Positions 24,110 through 35,428 of a stretch of DNA of 64,000 bases are shown piece by piece. The notes beneath the pieces are model-generated. The model did no database searches and was not told the origin of the DNA. It saw nothing but the letters and a program-made list of their open reading frames with translations. The translations under genes were made by a program, and so were the position numbers. How positions within the stretch are numbered: the stretch's first letter is position 1; each line of letters begins with the position of its first letter. This stretch comes from Epiperipatus broadwayi (lineage: Eukaryota; Onychophora; Udeonychophora; Euonychophora; Peripatidae), in contig JAQFVV010012575.1 in NCBI GenBank assembly GCA_028023455.1, positions 1,170,517 to 1,234,516 on the forward strand, read 5' to 3'.

Positions 24110-26982
24110 AATGTAATAAATAAATATGAGAAATGTACCTATACTGAAAGGCTGTCACTTTTGTAATAGGTTTTTTAAATGGTTAGATTAACCTGGCCTA
24201 TTTAATATACTTTAAAAATATACCCAGCAATGTATTAGTAAAGCTAAATTAAAATTTTTAAGTATACATTATATTTGATATATGAATTTGACAGCATTAT
24301 AGACAACTATATATACTAAGAAGATTATTTACTGAAGTCCTCTGAACAAAAATAAATTTACAATGCGGTACATTCACATTGATTTTTTAATATAAAAATA
24401 ATAATTTAATAATGATTAAAAATATTTATAAATTTGTATACTTTATCTTTGTAAATTGGATTATATGATACTATGTAGCAGTTCACATGTTGCTGTGATT
24501 ATAGAGCTTTATTAATAGTTTTGTGTAACCAACCTTCAGAGGGCACCCCAATAAAGCATTATGGACAAATATGCATTCATATTGATTTTAAATATATATA
24601 TATTCAGATTAATCATCAAAGTATTTAATAAAAAAAAAATAAAAAAAGAAGTTTGTTGATCTTGTTTGGTTTTTCTTTTACTTGATAAATGGATAATGGG
24701 AGATCTTGAAAATATAAGTTTAAATTGATAACCATGGCAACCCAACACTTTTTAAATAGTATTGTTTACTGCTAATTCTAGTTTCAAAATACTAAATTCG
24801 TTATAAATAAACTCAAGAAAAACATATGGGCAAATAAATAAATTTTTGAAATAATTTAGTGTGATATAAAAGTTTACTTGAATAGGATCAGTATTATTTT
24901 TACATATTTTACTTCTGTTACTGCAGTCACCATAGTAACATTATTACATATAATTCATTGTTTTTATGTCATGTATATTTGTTTATAAATTAATTAAAAA
25001 AAATATTATTACAAAAAAAACATATGTAAATTATTTATATTTATAACGTGAATCAAGGTTGTAATATCAATTCTGTATTTTGGTTTAAAAATAATAGGAA
25101 AAATCATATCAAACTTACATTTCATTTCCATGTATCCATTTTTCTCCAAACTTACAAAACACTGGAATATATCGTTTGGCATTGAGAAATTTAAGAGTGA
25201 ATTTTAATAGTTGTTATGACATCCATAACATCAGAAAGAGATAATATAAATAGCCAGAAAGGATTGTAAGAGAACTCTTAACATTTTTTTGCCATTGCTG
25301 AAACCGACGACCTAGGCGTTTCTCAGTTCTTAAAAAAAAAAAATTCTTTAAAACTTTATTTTAAATTTGTGAAGCTATAAAATATGGAAGAATAAAGAAT
25401 TAGCATTCTGCCCACTCAGTTTGAAGAGTGTCTGGTTGAAGAAAGTTCCAAAGAAGACAACAAACAAAATGTGAGAAGGGAAACCTATTTTTAAAAAAAA
25501 GTGTTGTATGAAATCGGCTATTTTTAAAACAAAGAGATTTCAGGTTTAAAAATCGGAGTATATCTACTATTGTATTGGATGGATACTATGTTACAAACTA
25601 AGAAAATATTCAGGATCATTTGGATTAAGTTATATTAAGTAATAATTTACTAAAATTGTAACCTTACAATTTAAATTAAGTTATTTTATAAAAAGGTTAG
25701 TTAAATTCCACTCTCCTCTTTAAAAAAAAACAAAAACAAAGGGCTGTTATTAAAGTTCACGGATTATTATATTAGCGCCAATGAAAGGAAACATTGAAAG
25801 TTCAACTATCTTTTCTTTGAAATAAACTCATCTCTCCATCTTAGCACTGAGAATAAATAAACTACGATGAACCAATGAATAATTAAAATGGACAGATGTT
25901 TACTGAGGATATGATTTTTTTATGCATATGTGTGAATATTTTTATATATTTTTCAAAAGAATAATTTACATTTTATCCTATATTATAAATAGTTTACATT
26001 TAGATTTAATAGGGTTTACGAAATGAAGGACTCGGACAAATTCATTTATAGATTACTTAAACTCTAGTGTTAATGCGACGATGTTTTTTCTTTTTTTAAT
26101 ATTCAGTTTGAATTTTGTATGTTTTAAATTTTAACTAGAAATATCGGACAGAAAAGGAGTTTAAATATAGTTTTATTTTGCGTTTGTTCAATTATTATGC
26201 TAATGAACAAACAGAGATCCATTTTATTTAATTGCATATATTTGGTATTTGTTATCTAGGAAATTTTTCATTGGGATATTCAAAATCTCTCCTCTCATTC
26301 ATTTTTTCTTATATATACAAAGTTACCCACAGAAATTTTATCTTTTTTTTTTTTATTAATTCAATTAATCAGAAATATAGATTAATCTCCTATTGTACTT
26401 TGTTATTAATTTTACCAATTTTCTTTTATAATCCAATAAATTGAATTGATTTAAATGCTACGACTCGTTTCAGTTCTTTTTTATTGGGATTGCGTAAGAG
26501 GATTTTGTTATTTTAAAATTTGGTTCAAGATTCAAACTCAACTTGGTAAGTGAATTAGGATATAAAATATGGTATGTTTTGCATATTATCATTTTTATTT
26601 TATTCACATATAAATTTTATATTTATTTCTGCATTCAAATATTATATATATTTTATTTTAGTTAATATTACCGGTAAGTAATATCTTTAGCTTAGAGTTG
26701 ATTATTTCTTTGCTCGTCTGGTTCTGTCATAAAAATCTAAATAGATCGTATTTTGTCATTGGTTTAGAATAACTTGTCTTGAATATTTTTTAAAACTACT
26801 CTAAAATGAAGAGTACGAATTTCATTGACTGGTTTAATTGAATGTTATTTTTGAATAGGAATAAATGTCAATTATAATCATATAGTTAAATTGTTACCAA
26901 AACCAATTTCATATTCGATTATTTGAAGATTCAATAAATAATATTAATAATTATAGGTTAATAAACATCCAATGGAAACTTA
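24110..26982. other. Unassigned AT-rich DNA
   Basis: No family motif was found in any frame. Short (TA)n runs and T- or A-runs are scattered through it. The G+C-richer patch at 25290-25480 contains no supportable exon. Confidence 0.35.
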
Positions 26983-28092
26983 ATATATCTTTTATATAAT
27001 GTGATTCGGTATTGTAGAGTTAGAAATTATCTAATAGATTTGTTGATAATAAATTCTCGTGGAATATATCTTTTATATAATGTGATTCGTATACATTCAA
27101 AGATCAGCCTTTCAAGCTAATTGTGCATGCGTCTTCTGCTAGTGTTAAATAATAAATGAATACTTCACTCTACAATACAAGATATAGTATTTATGCAGGA
27201 ATAAAAGGAATCCTCTTATTCCTACGACTCAAATTCTTTTATATGAGCAAATCTGAAGTACTGTTGAGTAAAGCATGAGAGTAGAATTCTCACTTTAAAT
27301 TACTATCTACGATATTGGAATGAATGACGTTGGTGAAATTGTCTAGACTTTACTAAACGTCACTCTAAGTGAATCTTAATTATAAGTAAATAAGCATTTA
27401 TTTTTATATGACGCTATGCATACAATTGTATACATTCAAAGATCAGCCTTTCAAGCTAATTGTGCATGCGTCTTCTGCAGTGTTAAATAATAAATGAATA
27501 CTTCACTCTACAATACAAGATATAGTATTTATGCAGGAATAAAAGGAATCCTCTTATTCCTATGACATTCCTACGACTCAAATTCTTTTATATGAGCAAA
27601 TCTGAAGTACTGTTGAGTAAAGGCTGGTCTTTGAATGTATACAATTGTATGCATAGCGTCATATAAAAATAAATGCTTATTTACTTATAATTAAGTTTCA
27701 CTTAGAGTGACGTTTAGTAAATTCTAGACAATTTCACCGACATCATTCATTCCAACATCGTAGATAGTAAATTAAAGTGAGAATTCTACTCTCACGCTTT
27801 ACTCAAAAGTACTTCAGATTTGCTCATATAAAAGAATTTGAGTCGTAGTAATAAGACGATTCCTTTTATTCCTGCATAAATACTATATCTTGTATTGTAG
27901 AGTGAAGTATTCATTTATTATTTAACACTCGCAGAAGACGCATGCACAATTAGCTTGAAAGGCTGATCTTTGAATGTATACAATTGTATGCATAGCGTCA
28001 TATAAAAATAAATGCTTATTTACTTATAATGTGATTCGATATTGTAGAGTTAGAAATTATCTAATAGATTTGTTGATAATAAATTCTCGTGG
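26983..28092. repeat. Nested inverted and direct repeat complex, family F
   Basis: Block A (AAAGATCAGCCTTTCAAGCT through TGCGTCTTCTGC to about 27270) occurs at about 27089 and 27430 and inverted at about 27795-27980. Block B (about 27271-27445) recurs inverted at about 27625-27795 and in part at 27975-28030. The whole is bracketed by a 62-bp direct repeat starting GTGATTCGGTATTGTAGAG (27001-27062 and 28031-28092), and the left bracket is itself partly duplicated (26983 and 27065). It can fold in several alternative ways. Confidence 0.85.
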
Positions 28093-28949
28093 AGTATTCT
28101 ATTTTAAAATATAAATGGAGCAATAATTAAGTATCGCTTTATTGGAAGATACGAATAGATTATTTATACATTACGTTATAGCATCTTATTAAACTAGTCG
28201 TAGATTAATTTGTTTAAATCTTCAAAGGAGTGCATAAGTTTTCAAAGTGTTTGCCAAAAGGATATATAAACTAGTTGATTTCAATAGAATATTGTTAATT
28301 AAATATTAAAGTAGAAATAATTATATATCGCTCTATTGGAAGATAGAATGAAATATTTCTATATTGTATTTAGCATTTTATGCAACTAAGATATACATTT
28401 GAGTCAAAGATTATTTTGTTTCAACATTTAAAATAGTGTATATATTTAAAATATTTTGTGAAATGCAATTATAGTTATTTAGAAGCTCATCAGTTTAGAT
28501 AAAACGCAGTATCATTAAATATTAAATAGATTTGAATTATTACATTAACAATACATTAATAAAGTATATTGGAATCTGCTTTAATTATTGATTTGGTTTG
28601 ATTTTCATTAAATTGCTAATCAAATAATTAGCTTAATCATATATTATTGTTTAGGGCAATGATATAAGATTTCACTGCTCATTGCAGTTTACTTTGTAAT
28701 GGTGATAGATTTGTTGATGTCTGGAGCAGATAATCTCATTATTCTTTCGTTTTACATATAGCTTAAACAAATTAGGCTTTAGTAGAGATTATTAGTGCTT
28801 TATGATGGTTTATTACATAATGGAGACCAGATTGAGCTAGATTAGATTAAATTAGATTTTTTTTTGATTTTTGATCAGATCAGATTGATCATCCTCCCCA
28901 TCATCAAACAGATTTTAATCAGTTACAATCTCTCTCTCTCTCTATATAT
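28093..28949. other. AT-rich DNA, no gene
   Basis: Two diverged sentences with TTGGAAGATA (near 28143 and 28338) hint at an old local duplication. A (CT)n run precedes a short (TA)n run at about 28925-28950. Confidence 0.35.
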
Positions 28950-29150
28950 ATAAAACAAAAATGTCCGCTAATATCAATAATACAATAACAAAACTTAAAT
29001 ATATTTCAAACAAAAGTAAAAAATTTATAAAAAAATATATAAAAAAAATCAAAAAAATATTATTTCATTTAAAATCACTTTCAATTTCAACTTCTTTACA
29101 AAATCACACATCTACTATCAACTGGATACTATTTTAATTTATTAATCCAT
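28950..29150 (-). repeat. Family D foldback terminus, copy 2
   Basis: ATGTCCGCTAATATCAATAA, then TACAATAACAAAACTTAAAT, matches the complement of the right end of the 1555-2118 foldback. Similarity then fades through a CACTTTCAATTTCAA segment. As in copy 1, the terminus adjoins a (TA)n tract. Confidence 0.65.
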
Positions 29151-30640
29151 ATACTTCCCCTTTTTTTTATTTATAAATTTTTCTTTTTTTTTTTATATAT
29201 TATTTTTTTTTATATTTATTAGGTGAATAGGATATAAAAAATATAAGAAGAGGTTGTGTTTTTATTGAAAGAAGAAGATGTGTTGAATGATTATTAAAAT
29301 GTGTTGGGGTTGAGGGGAAGGGGATTGGGAGGGAGTAGATAAAATGGTTGAATATTTATAAATATATTGAAGCATTTAGCCCGTCTGACTAGGTCTATGC
29401 GTGAGTTGATCAAGTTATATAAAAAGAAGAAAGTTTCATTCCTATTTCTAAAAACATAACTATATTTCCTGATCAACTCTACCTAGTAATTGTTCTATCA
29501 ACGAAATCAGCTTTTATTTCTTTTAAAAGGGTGCCAGGATTCATACAATCATAAATAAAAAAGAAAATGGTTTTAAAAGAAAACTGGGATAGTTTATCGT
29601 AGATAAACTTATTTTTATTTTTTTAAGATATTATTCTTGGAGCTTAGTCAACACATATTGGCAAAGGTAAATTATATTTTCAAATCTTAACAAATTAACA
29701 TTAATAAATTTAATGAAAATTATTAATAACATACAAATGAAAAGTTGATATTAGAAATAAATATTTTTATTCTAACAAATTAAAATGTTTAAAGATAAAT
29801 TACTAATTAAATAAAACTGGAGAGAACACAAGCTAATCCAGACATGAATCCATTAATAAAAAAAAATAACAGTTAAATAATTAAAGTTCTTGGGTAAACA
29901 AGAGTCTCTTGATCAATAAAATTAGTCTCTACCGGGATTATTTTAAGCTTTTTTTTTTTTTAAGAGCACAATCGGGAAAAGTTTATCTTAGCTTACCGGT
30001 AAGTTTAGTAAGTTCACAAAGCTTGTAGATTACTATGAATAGTTTTTTTTTGTGGAAAATGAGCTCAGCCATCGGTTATAAGTTGATCTAGGTCTATTCC
30101 ACTGGTCGGTCATGAAAGCTTTTCTGGTGTCCATCTTCAGGAACGATGTCAGCAAAAGCCCCGGCCCATTCCAACATGCAGAATTATTTCAGCGTAGGGT
30201 GATCTTGGATATATTTTTTTGTTATCCAGGATCGACTATAAAAAACAGACAAAACAAGACTCTGATCAAACTGGTCTCTTCTTTTTTATACTCGAGGCCC
30301 AGTTTTCAGACTTCTGCACATGTTATTATCATGGCGTTTAGTTCATAATCTTGTAGATTCTTTATCATTTTTCAAATACAAAGTTCTCTTTTTTATCAAG
30401 TCTTTCGGCCATCTTTAATTAGCTAAAATATTTGTCTTTTAGCTTATCTAGATTAGTAATTTGTGTGTCTTTCTCTCCAATTTTTACTTTTATTTTTAAT
30501 TAGATAAAAAAAAAAAAATATGGACGAAAAATTTAACTTTCATTGTATGTTTAAAAAAAATTTATACTAATCAAAAAATAATAATCTAAATTTACTTTTT
30601 TTTAGTTTTTACCAAATGCTAATATATATACTTATATGTA
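29151..30640. other. Unassigned DNA
   Basis: Open frames at 29294-29476 (minus) and 30112-30348 (plus) show no known motif. The area near 30090-30200 is less AT-rich and may be a fragment of an unrecognised element. Confidence 0.3.
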
Positions 30641-30644
30641 CCGT

Positions 30645-31094
30645 TTTAAAAAGAATGTGTAATTATGGTGGTGTTTATTATATCTATACGATATTACACA
30701 TGGGAAAGAGAAAGGTTATTAATTCCCTGTGTGTAAAATAAAAAAAATCAGATATATTAATCTTTAACTGAGGTTTAAAATTTATATCTGTGCTAGAGAT
30801 AATCTCTAGTTTCGAAAATGATTAATAATAATCATTATTGTATTTATCTGAAATGGATGGCGTCAAGGTGGTGAATGGATGAAGTTTGACAATGGTAAAT
30901 GAAAATGTAGCATTTTGCTCTAGATAAATACTTTTTATATAATAAAGATATATATGAGAGATAGTGACCTGGGCCAACTGATGAGTGCTGGTTCAGCACG
31001 AAATGCATCTTGGGGATCATTTGTCATTTATTGTTTCTTTATTTAAGTGAATTTAAAAAGAATGTGGAAGTATGGTGATGTTTTTATATCTATA
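30645..31094 (+). mobile_element. Family B hammerhead repeat with terminal redundancy, copy B1
   Basis: About 45 bp starting TTTAAAAAGAATGTG at 30645 recur at 31052 (period 407), each continuing into ATGGTGRTGTTT and TATATCTATA. Exactly one hammerhead lies between the two copies. The locus therefore looks like one unit of about 407 bp plus a short terminal repeat, as expected if RNA transcribed around or across a tandem or circular template was reverse-transcribed (inference). There is no coding content. This is the layout of small hammerhead retrozymes in animals and plants. Confidence 0.65.
30963..31021 (+). ncRNA. Complete type I hammerhead ribozyme (B1)
   Basis: Core CTGATGA at 30978-30984. 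Stem II is a perfect 6-bp GTGCTG/CAGCAC (30985-30990 with 30994-30999) with a GTT loop, closed by the expected G-C pair. GAAA is at 31000-31003. Stem III is ATGCAT and C17 is at 31009 (cleavage triplet ATC). Inner stem I is CCAA/TTGG, and outer stem I pairs AGTGACC with GGATCATT (one bulge, one G.U). All consensus positions are satisfied, making this the strongest ribozyme in the window. Confidence 0.88.
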
Positions 31095-31949
31095 TGACGC
31101 ACTGCCTTAAGGCATTGGTGTAATCTTTGATTGGATTTTTATTTATTTATTTATGTTTCTTTCATACTTGCATTAATTTGCCTATCATAATTTTCTTATG
31201 CAGCTCTTGAGACTGTGTTATTGATCTAATACAACTTTTGATTTTTCTATATACATGGTTTGCATACCGCATTTATATGTATTCATTGAAACTTTCTTAT
31301 TGACATAATTTTATGCTATCATTGATTTTTCTTGTATCTACTCTAAGGTGTAAATAAAGTTTTAATTTTGAAAGTAAAAGTAGTCAGTTTGATTAAGGTT
31401 TTGATAACATTGAACTATCAATAAAAAATTATTTGCTTATGTTTAAACTTTGGAATAGATATTTTTTAAAATAATATACATAAATAATTTTAACCTGGAG
31501 AAAGGCAAATTATTTTTCAATGTATTCTTAAACATAGTTTTTATTAAACCTGTATCACTTTAATTAAAACAAAAGAATGGATAAACAATTTTGTATTAAT
31601 AGATTAAGACAAATTATCAAATGAACTAATTCGTGAGTTTAAAAAAAAAAAAAGTAGGAAAAAATATTGTAGAAAAATATCTTTTGTTTTGAAGATTTAA
31701 ATATTTTCAGAAAACTTAAGACAAAACAAATTTAATTATTTTAATTAGTTAGTTAGAATGCTATAATAAAGATTATAAAAAAGGAACAAATCTCCGGTCA
31801 TGCGGTTTTATGAATTTACATGCATTGGCCTTTGAGAAGTCTGAACTACATAAATAATAGACTATTTATTATAAAATTATTTTAATAATTTGATGATGTT
31901 ATAGTTAAAATTAGTGTGTGTTTGGTCTAATAATCTAAGTCATTCTATA
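31095..31949. other. AT-rich DNA, no feature
   Basis: No coding or repeat signal was recognised beyond simple A/T runs. Confidence 0.35.
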
Positions 31950-31957
31950 CTCTAAAT

Positions 31958-32419
31958 CAGGGGTGGGCAATTGTTTTGGCTCAAGGGCCACAGAGATTGG
32001 CAGAGGGCTGCATGGGGCCACTTTGTGGAAGTGAAGAGTAGTGGAGGGCCCCATCTTTTTTTCATGACACAATAAACACACTGCTTTATTCCCTGTATTA
32101 CCAAAGAAATATTTGTTTGTCCATTTTTCATTAAACACATCACCAATTTTACATTTTTTCGAGGGTTCATGGTTTCACTAAAGTTGGAAATGTATATATT
32201 GCTAATGCAAAGACAAAACTGAAATTAACCAGATCAACTGGAAAAGCACTGCGCATGTGTATTGATGTGACCATCCTAGTGGAAAATATGAGATGGATCT
32301 TCAGTCGGGCATGGGAAGGAAATCCCAGTTCAAGGCGAATTTTTCTGATTGTCTTCGCGCTGCATAAAAGCTCTTAGCGGGCCGCATGTGGTCCTCGGAC
32401 CGCTATTTTCCCACTTCTG
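31958..32419 (-). mobile_element. hAT transposon remnant (462 bp) with intact TSDs
   Basis: Perfect 8-bp target duplications CTCTAAAT at 31950-31957 and 32420-32427, the hallmark length of the hAT superfamily. Terminal inverted repeats are CAGGGGTGGGCAA at the left and, read on the minus strand, CAGAAGTGGGAAA at the right. The right end carries GGGCCGCATGTGGTCC, typical of Charlie/SPIN-like hAT ends. A remnant of the transposase N-terminus lies inside on the minus strand; the catalytic region is absent. Confidence 0.9.
31990..32165 (-). pseudogene. hAT transposase BED-type zinc-finger fragment
   Basis: The minus strand reads FNEKWTNKYFFGNTGNKAVC followed by LLCHE. This is the W-x3-YFF-x(6-8)-K-x-VCLxC signature at the N-terminus of hAT transposases of the Charlie/SPIN/ZBED type, where the paired cysteines belong to a BED zinc finger that binds the transposon ends. 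Only about 45 residues remain before the sequence diverges; the RNase H-like domain is missing. It cannot encode an active transposase. Confidence 0.75.
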
Positions 32420-32427
32420 CTCTAAAT

Positions 32428-33229
32428 GGATTATTACAATGAAGTCATACTTTGCTGAGGAATTGAAAAATGTAGAACAGTTGACTAAGCATACCGGAAA
32501 AGATATTTATTTTATCATTACCATGCTTTTGCCAAAAATTATTCTGCAAGCATTGAAAAAGACATCCTTGAAGTTTTATTACCTAATGGATTATCAGTTA
32601 TTTATGCAGTAAAATTATTAAATTTGTGCCCGAATATAACTATGCGAAATTAGATTTAAATGCTAAAAAAATTTATAATGTTGATTATTAATTCATACCT
32701 CCATGAATTTTGTCATACTTTTAAATTACTTAGCCAAATCTGCTTTATCAATATTTATAGTTATAAGTTCACTTAAATTTATCATTCTGATATATTAATC
32801 AAAAGATAATTAACTTTCAATAATTATATTAAATTTCAGTAGGTTTGTTACATACCCTTCCATCAAGAATATATATATTATAACATATTTTAAATGTTCA
32901 TAGCTGTATTCGTTCAGCCACACTCCCCTTTAAATAATGAAAAGTTTGAATTTTTGCTGACCAATCAAATATAGTTATGAGGTGTTTAAATATTTTATAT
33001 AGATTTCCGCTATCATTATACATTGTTTCTATTTATATATAATTATATCTATCTACATACAGTTAAGTCGAATAATAAAAAAAATATTTTTATCAGCTAT
33101 TGTTTTAAAATCTTTCTTTAATTTCAGTTTCGTACAAATATATAAAAAAAAAAAATCATGCATATAATAATTTTAAAAATAAAACATATTTTACTTCCAA
33201 TTCTTAATCAAAGTAAATAAATAAATTCC
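32428..33229. other. AT-rich DNA, unassigned
   Basis: A plus-strand open stretch near 32430-32610 starts right after the hAT duplication and has no known motif. Nothing else was recognised. Confidence 0.3.
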
Positions 33230-33630
33230 ACGATTATTCCAAATGTAAATATCCAATACGTATATAAATATCACATAGAGTAAAAAATTAAAATAAATAA
33301 GTAAATACTAATTCCCCAACGGTTAATATTCCAGGGCATGTTCAGTGGTGCACTCATATTATGCTGATTAATGACGTCATTAGACTTAGCAACAAACCAA
33401 GCCTGTTTCAACTTCCTCTTCCTATCATTAGGCTCATTGCAAATAACAGTAATCACCTTAGGAAAACATTCATGCCGACTAATTTTTTCATGATTAAAAA
33501 ATACCGATTTAACTTGAGATTCCATTTTAGATTTGCAATATTGAAACAGTATATCCCTTGCGTACTATATGTTTTACCTATTTTACCCCATAACTTCATC
33601 TGTGCTAACTTTGAACCCCCGAGTACATGT
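33230..33630 (-). pseudogene. Penelope-like element, C-terminal tail and 3' UTR
   Basis: The minus-strand frame 33525-33271 (84 codons) contains KLKQAWFVAKSNDVINQHNM and PWNIN. It is colinear with the plus-strand copy at 42380-42590 (KLKEAWFVVKSNDIINQ...HWNIN), which lies directly downstream of a GIY-YIG domain. The similarity continues past the coding end into a shared 3' sequence (TTTTTACTCT, then TATTGGATAT). This identifies it as the tail of the same element family. The reverse transcriptase portion is absent. Identity with Penelope is by linkage to the 41-42 kb copies. Confidence 0.7.
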
Positions 33631-35060
33631 ATATAAACATAAATGTAGTTACATATGTAGCAGCATACATATATATGCGAGTAAAAGACTGAATATTATC
33701 AGTTTATACATACATTACAACGTGTTTATATTTAAAATATAGATCTTTTAGATTATCAATTTATTTTATTAAATAAGTCAATTTATTAGTTTTGCATTAA
33801 GAATCACGTATATGTGTATAAAATCTACACATAGCCATTATACATATATAGCAGAATAGTATTGAAAAGATTTGCTAAATTCTAAATTAAAATTAAAATG
33901 TAGTAAACAAAAATCATACCACAATGCACCTGTTTAAAATAGCATGTAAGCTAAGGTTCTAAAGCTATATTGTTCACAATAATATTTTCAAAAATGTAAC
34001 TTTGTAAATAACAAAATTGCAGAATCCTTAGGAAATCGAGGTGGCTAAGCCAAATTAAAAGTACTTGGTTTAAAATTTAAACAATAGTTAAGTCAATTTT
34101 ACAAATTAAAAATAAAATAGTAACCAAGTGCTAATGGATTTCCCAACTGTAAATCCAAGTTAATGATAGAAATAATATAGGATTTCAAATCATATAAATA
34201 CCCTATATTTTTGACACTCAAAAGCTTACGTTGTAAATTAAAAACGTGTTAGCACCAGCATCCACACTCGTTTAAATTTTAGAATGTCGTAGTAGGGGCC
34301 CCCCCGTAAGTTTTCTTGCAGGAAGATGGTTGTCTAAGACCCCATCCAACATGCCATAATCACATATAACTACCAGAGATGGGAGATTTCCTGTCTCAGC
34401 CTGATATTGAAAGGAAGACACCATAAGGATACAAACCTATACAGAGAAGAATGCCACTATGCCTACCCTCAAGTGCCTGATGTCCAAGCAGAATATCAGT
34501 AATATTTCTTCAAAACTGTAGAGCTCTCTAAATTAATTTTTAAATCTGTAATTTTAATATTAAGCTAGTTTATTTAATATAATGAACGTTCAATCTTATT
34601 TCTTAAAACTCTATTAAATTAAATCATTTATAAATTAAAACTATATAAAACTTGTCTGAATAATTTAATTTCATTTTCTTAATCTATAAATAACTGCAAT
34701 CGGTTATTATTTAAATTTATTAAAATTGTAGTCATGCTTATATTTATTGTTTTAACTATTTTATCTAAATTTATTATATATGTTATAATATGCCAATCTT
34801 TGGAAACAGTGAATAATAATGATTAATGAACTTTCAATGGAGAAATAATTAAAATCTTCATTTTAAATATTAAAATCTAGCATATTGAATCACTGTTTCT
34901 AAATCCATATTAATATATAATAACAGATCACTACACATCATTATTATCATTATTTTATAATTATATTTATTTAATATTAAAAGTATGATTTGTTAATGTT
35001 GTTAAGGCTTACTAAATATACTTTTCCATCCTTAATTAAGAACTAATATGCAGATTCAGT
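33631..35060. other. AT-rich DNA with a G+C-richer patch
   Basis: At 34290-34500 the G+C content rises sharply, with a C-run and a TTTTCTTGCAG that resembles a 3' splice site followed by GAAGATGG. No frame longer than a few dozen codons is open across the patch, so no exon is called. Confidence 0.35.
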
Positions 35061-35231
35061 ATCTTAAGTAAATTACTAATTTAATTAACCCCTTTCACTT
35101 AGCATGATGAATATGCAAGTCTAAGAACTGTATTAAATTAGTTTAGCAGATAGAAACTATCTCTTTAGGTGCAGTCGAAACGTCAGTATATTAATATTAA
35201 TGAACCCGCAAAATATGTATTATATATATAT

Positions 35232-35428
35232 AGCATTAAATCATCCCACTTGGTTAAGAAATCTAGTACTGCCCTCTGTGAACTAATATATAAATACATT
35301 AGAGTTCGTATTTCAAAATAACCAGATCAAAATCTGGCTATTTTGAAATATGAACTCTAATGTATTTATATATTAGTTCACAGAGGGCAGTACTGGATTT
35401 CTTAACCATGCAGGGTGATTTAATGCTT
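35232..35428. repeat. Near-perfect foldback, about 197 bp
   Basis: The arms CAGAGGGCAGTACTGGATTT and its complement, and TATTTCAAAATAACCAGAT with its complement, meet at a centre near 35330. It adjoins a (TA)n run on the left. Just upstream (35172-35190), GCAGTCGAAACGTCAG looks like the 3' half of a hammerhead. Confidence 0.85.
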
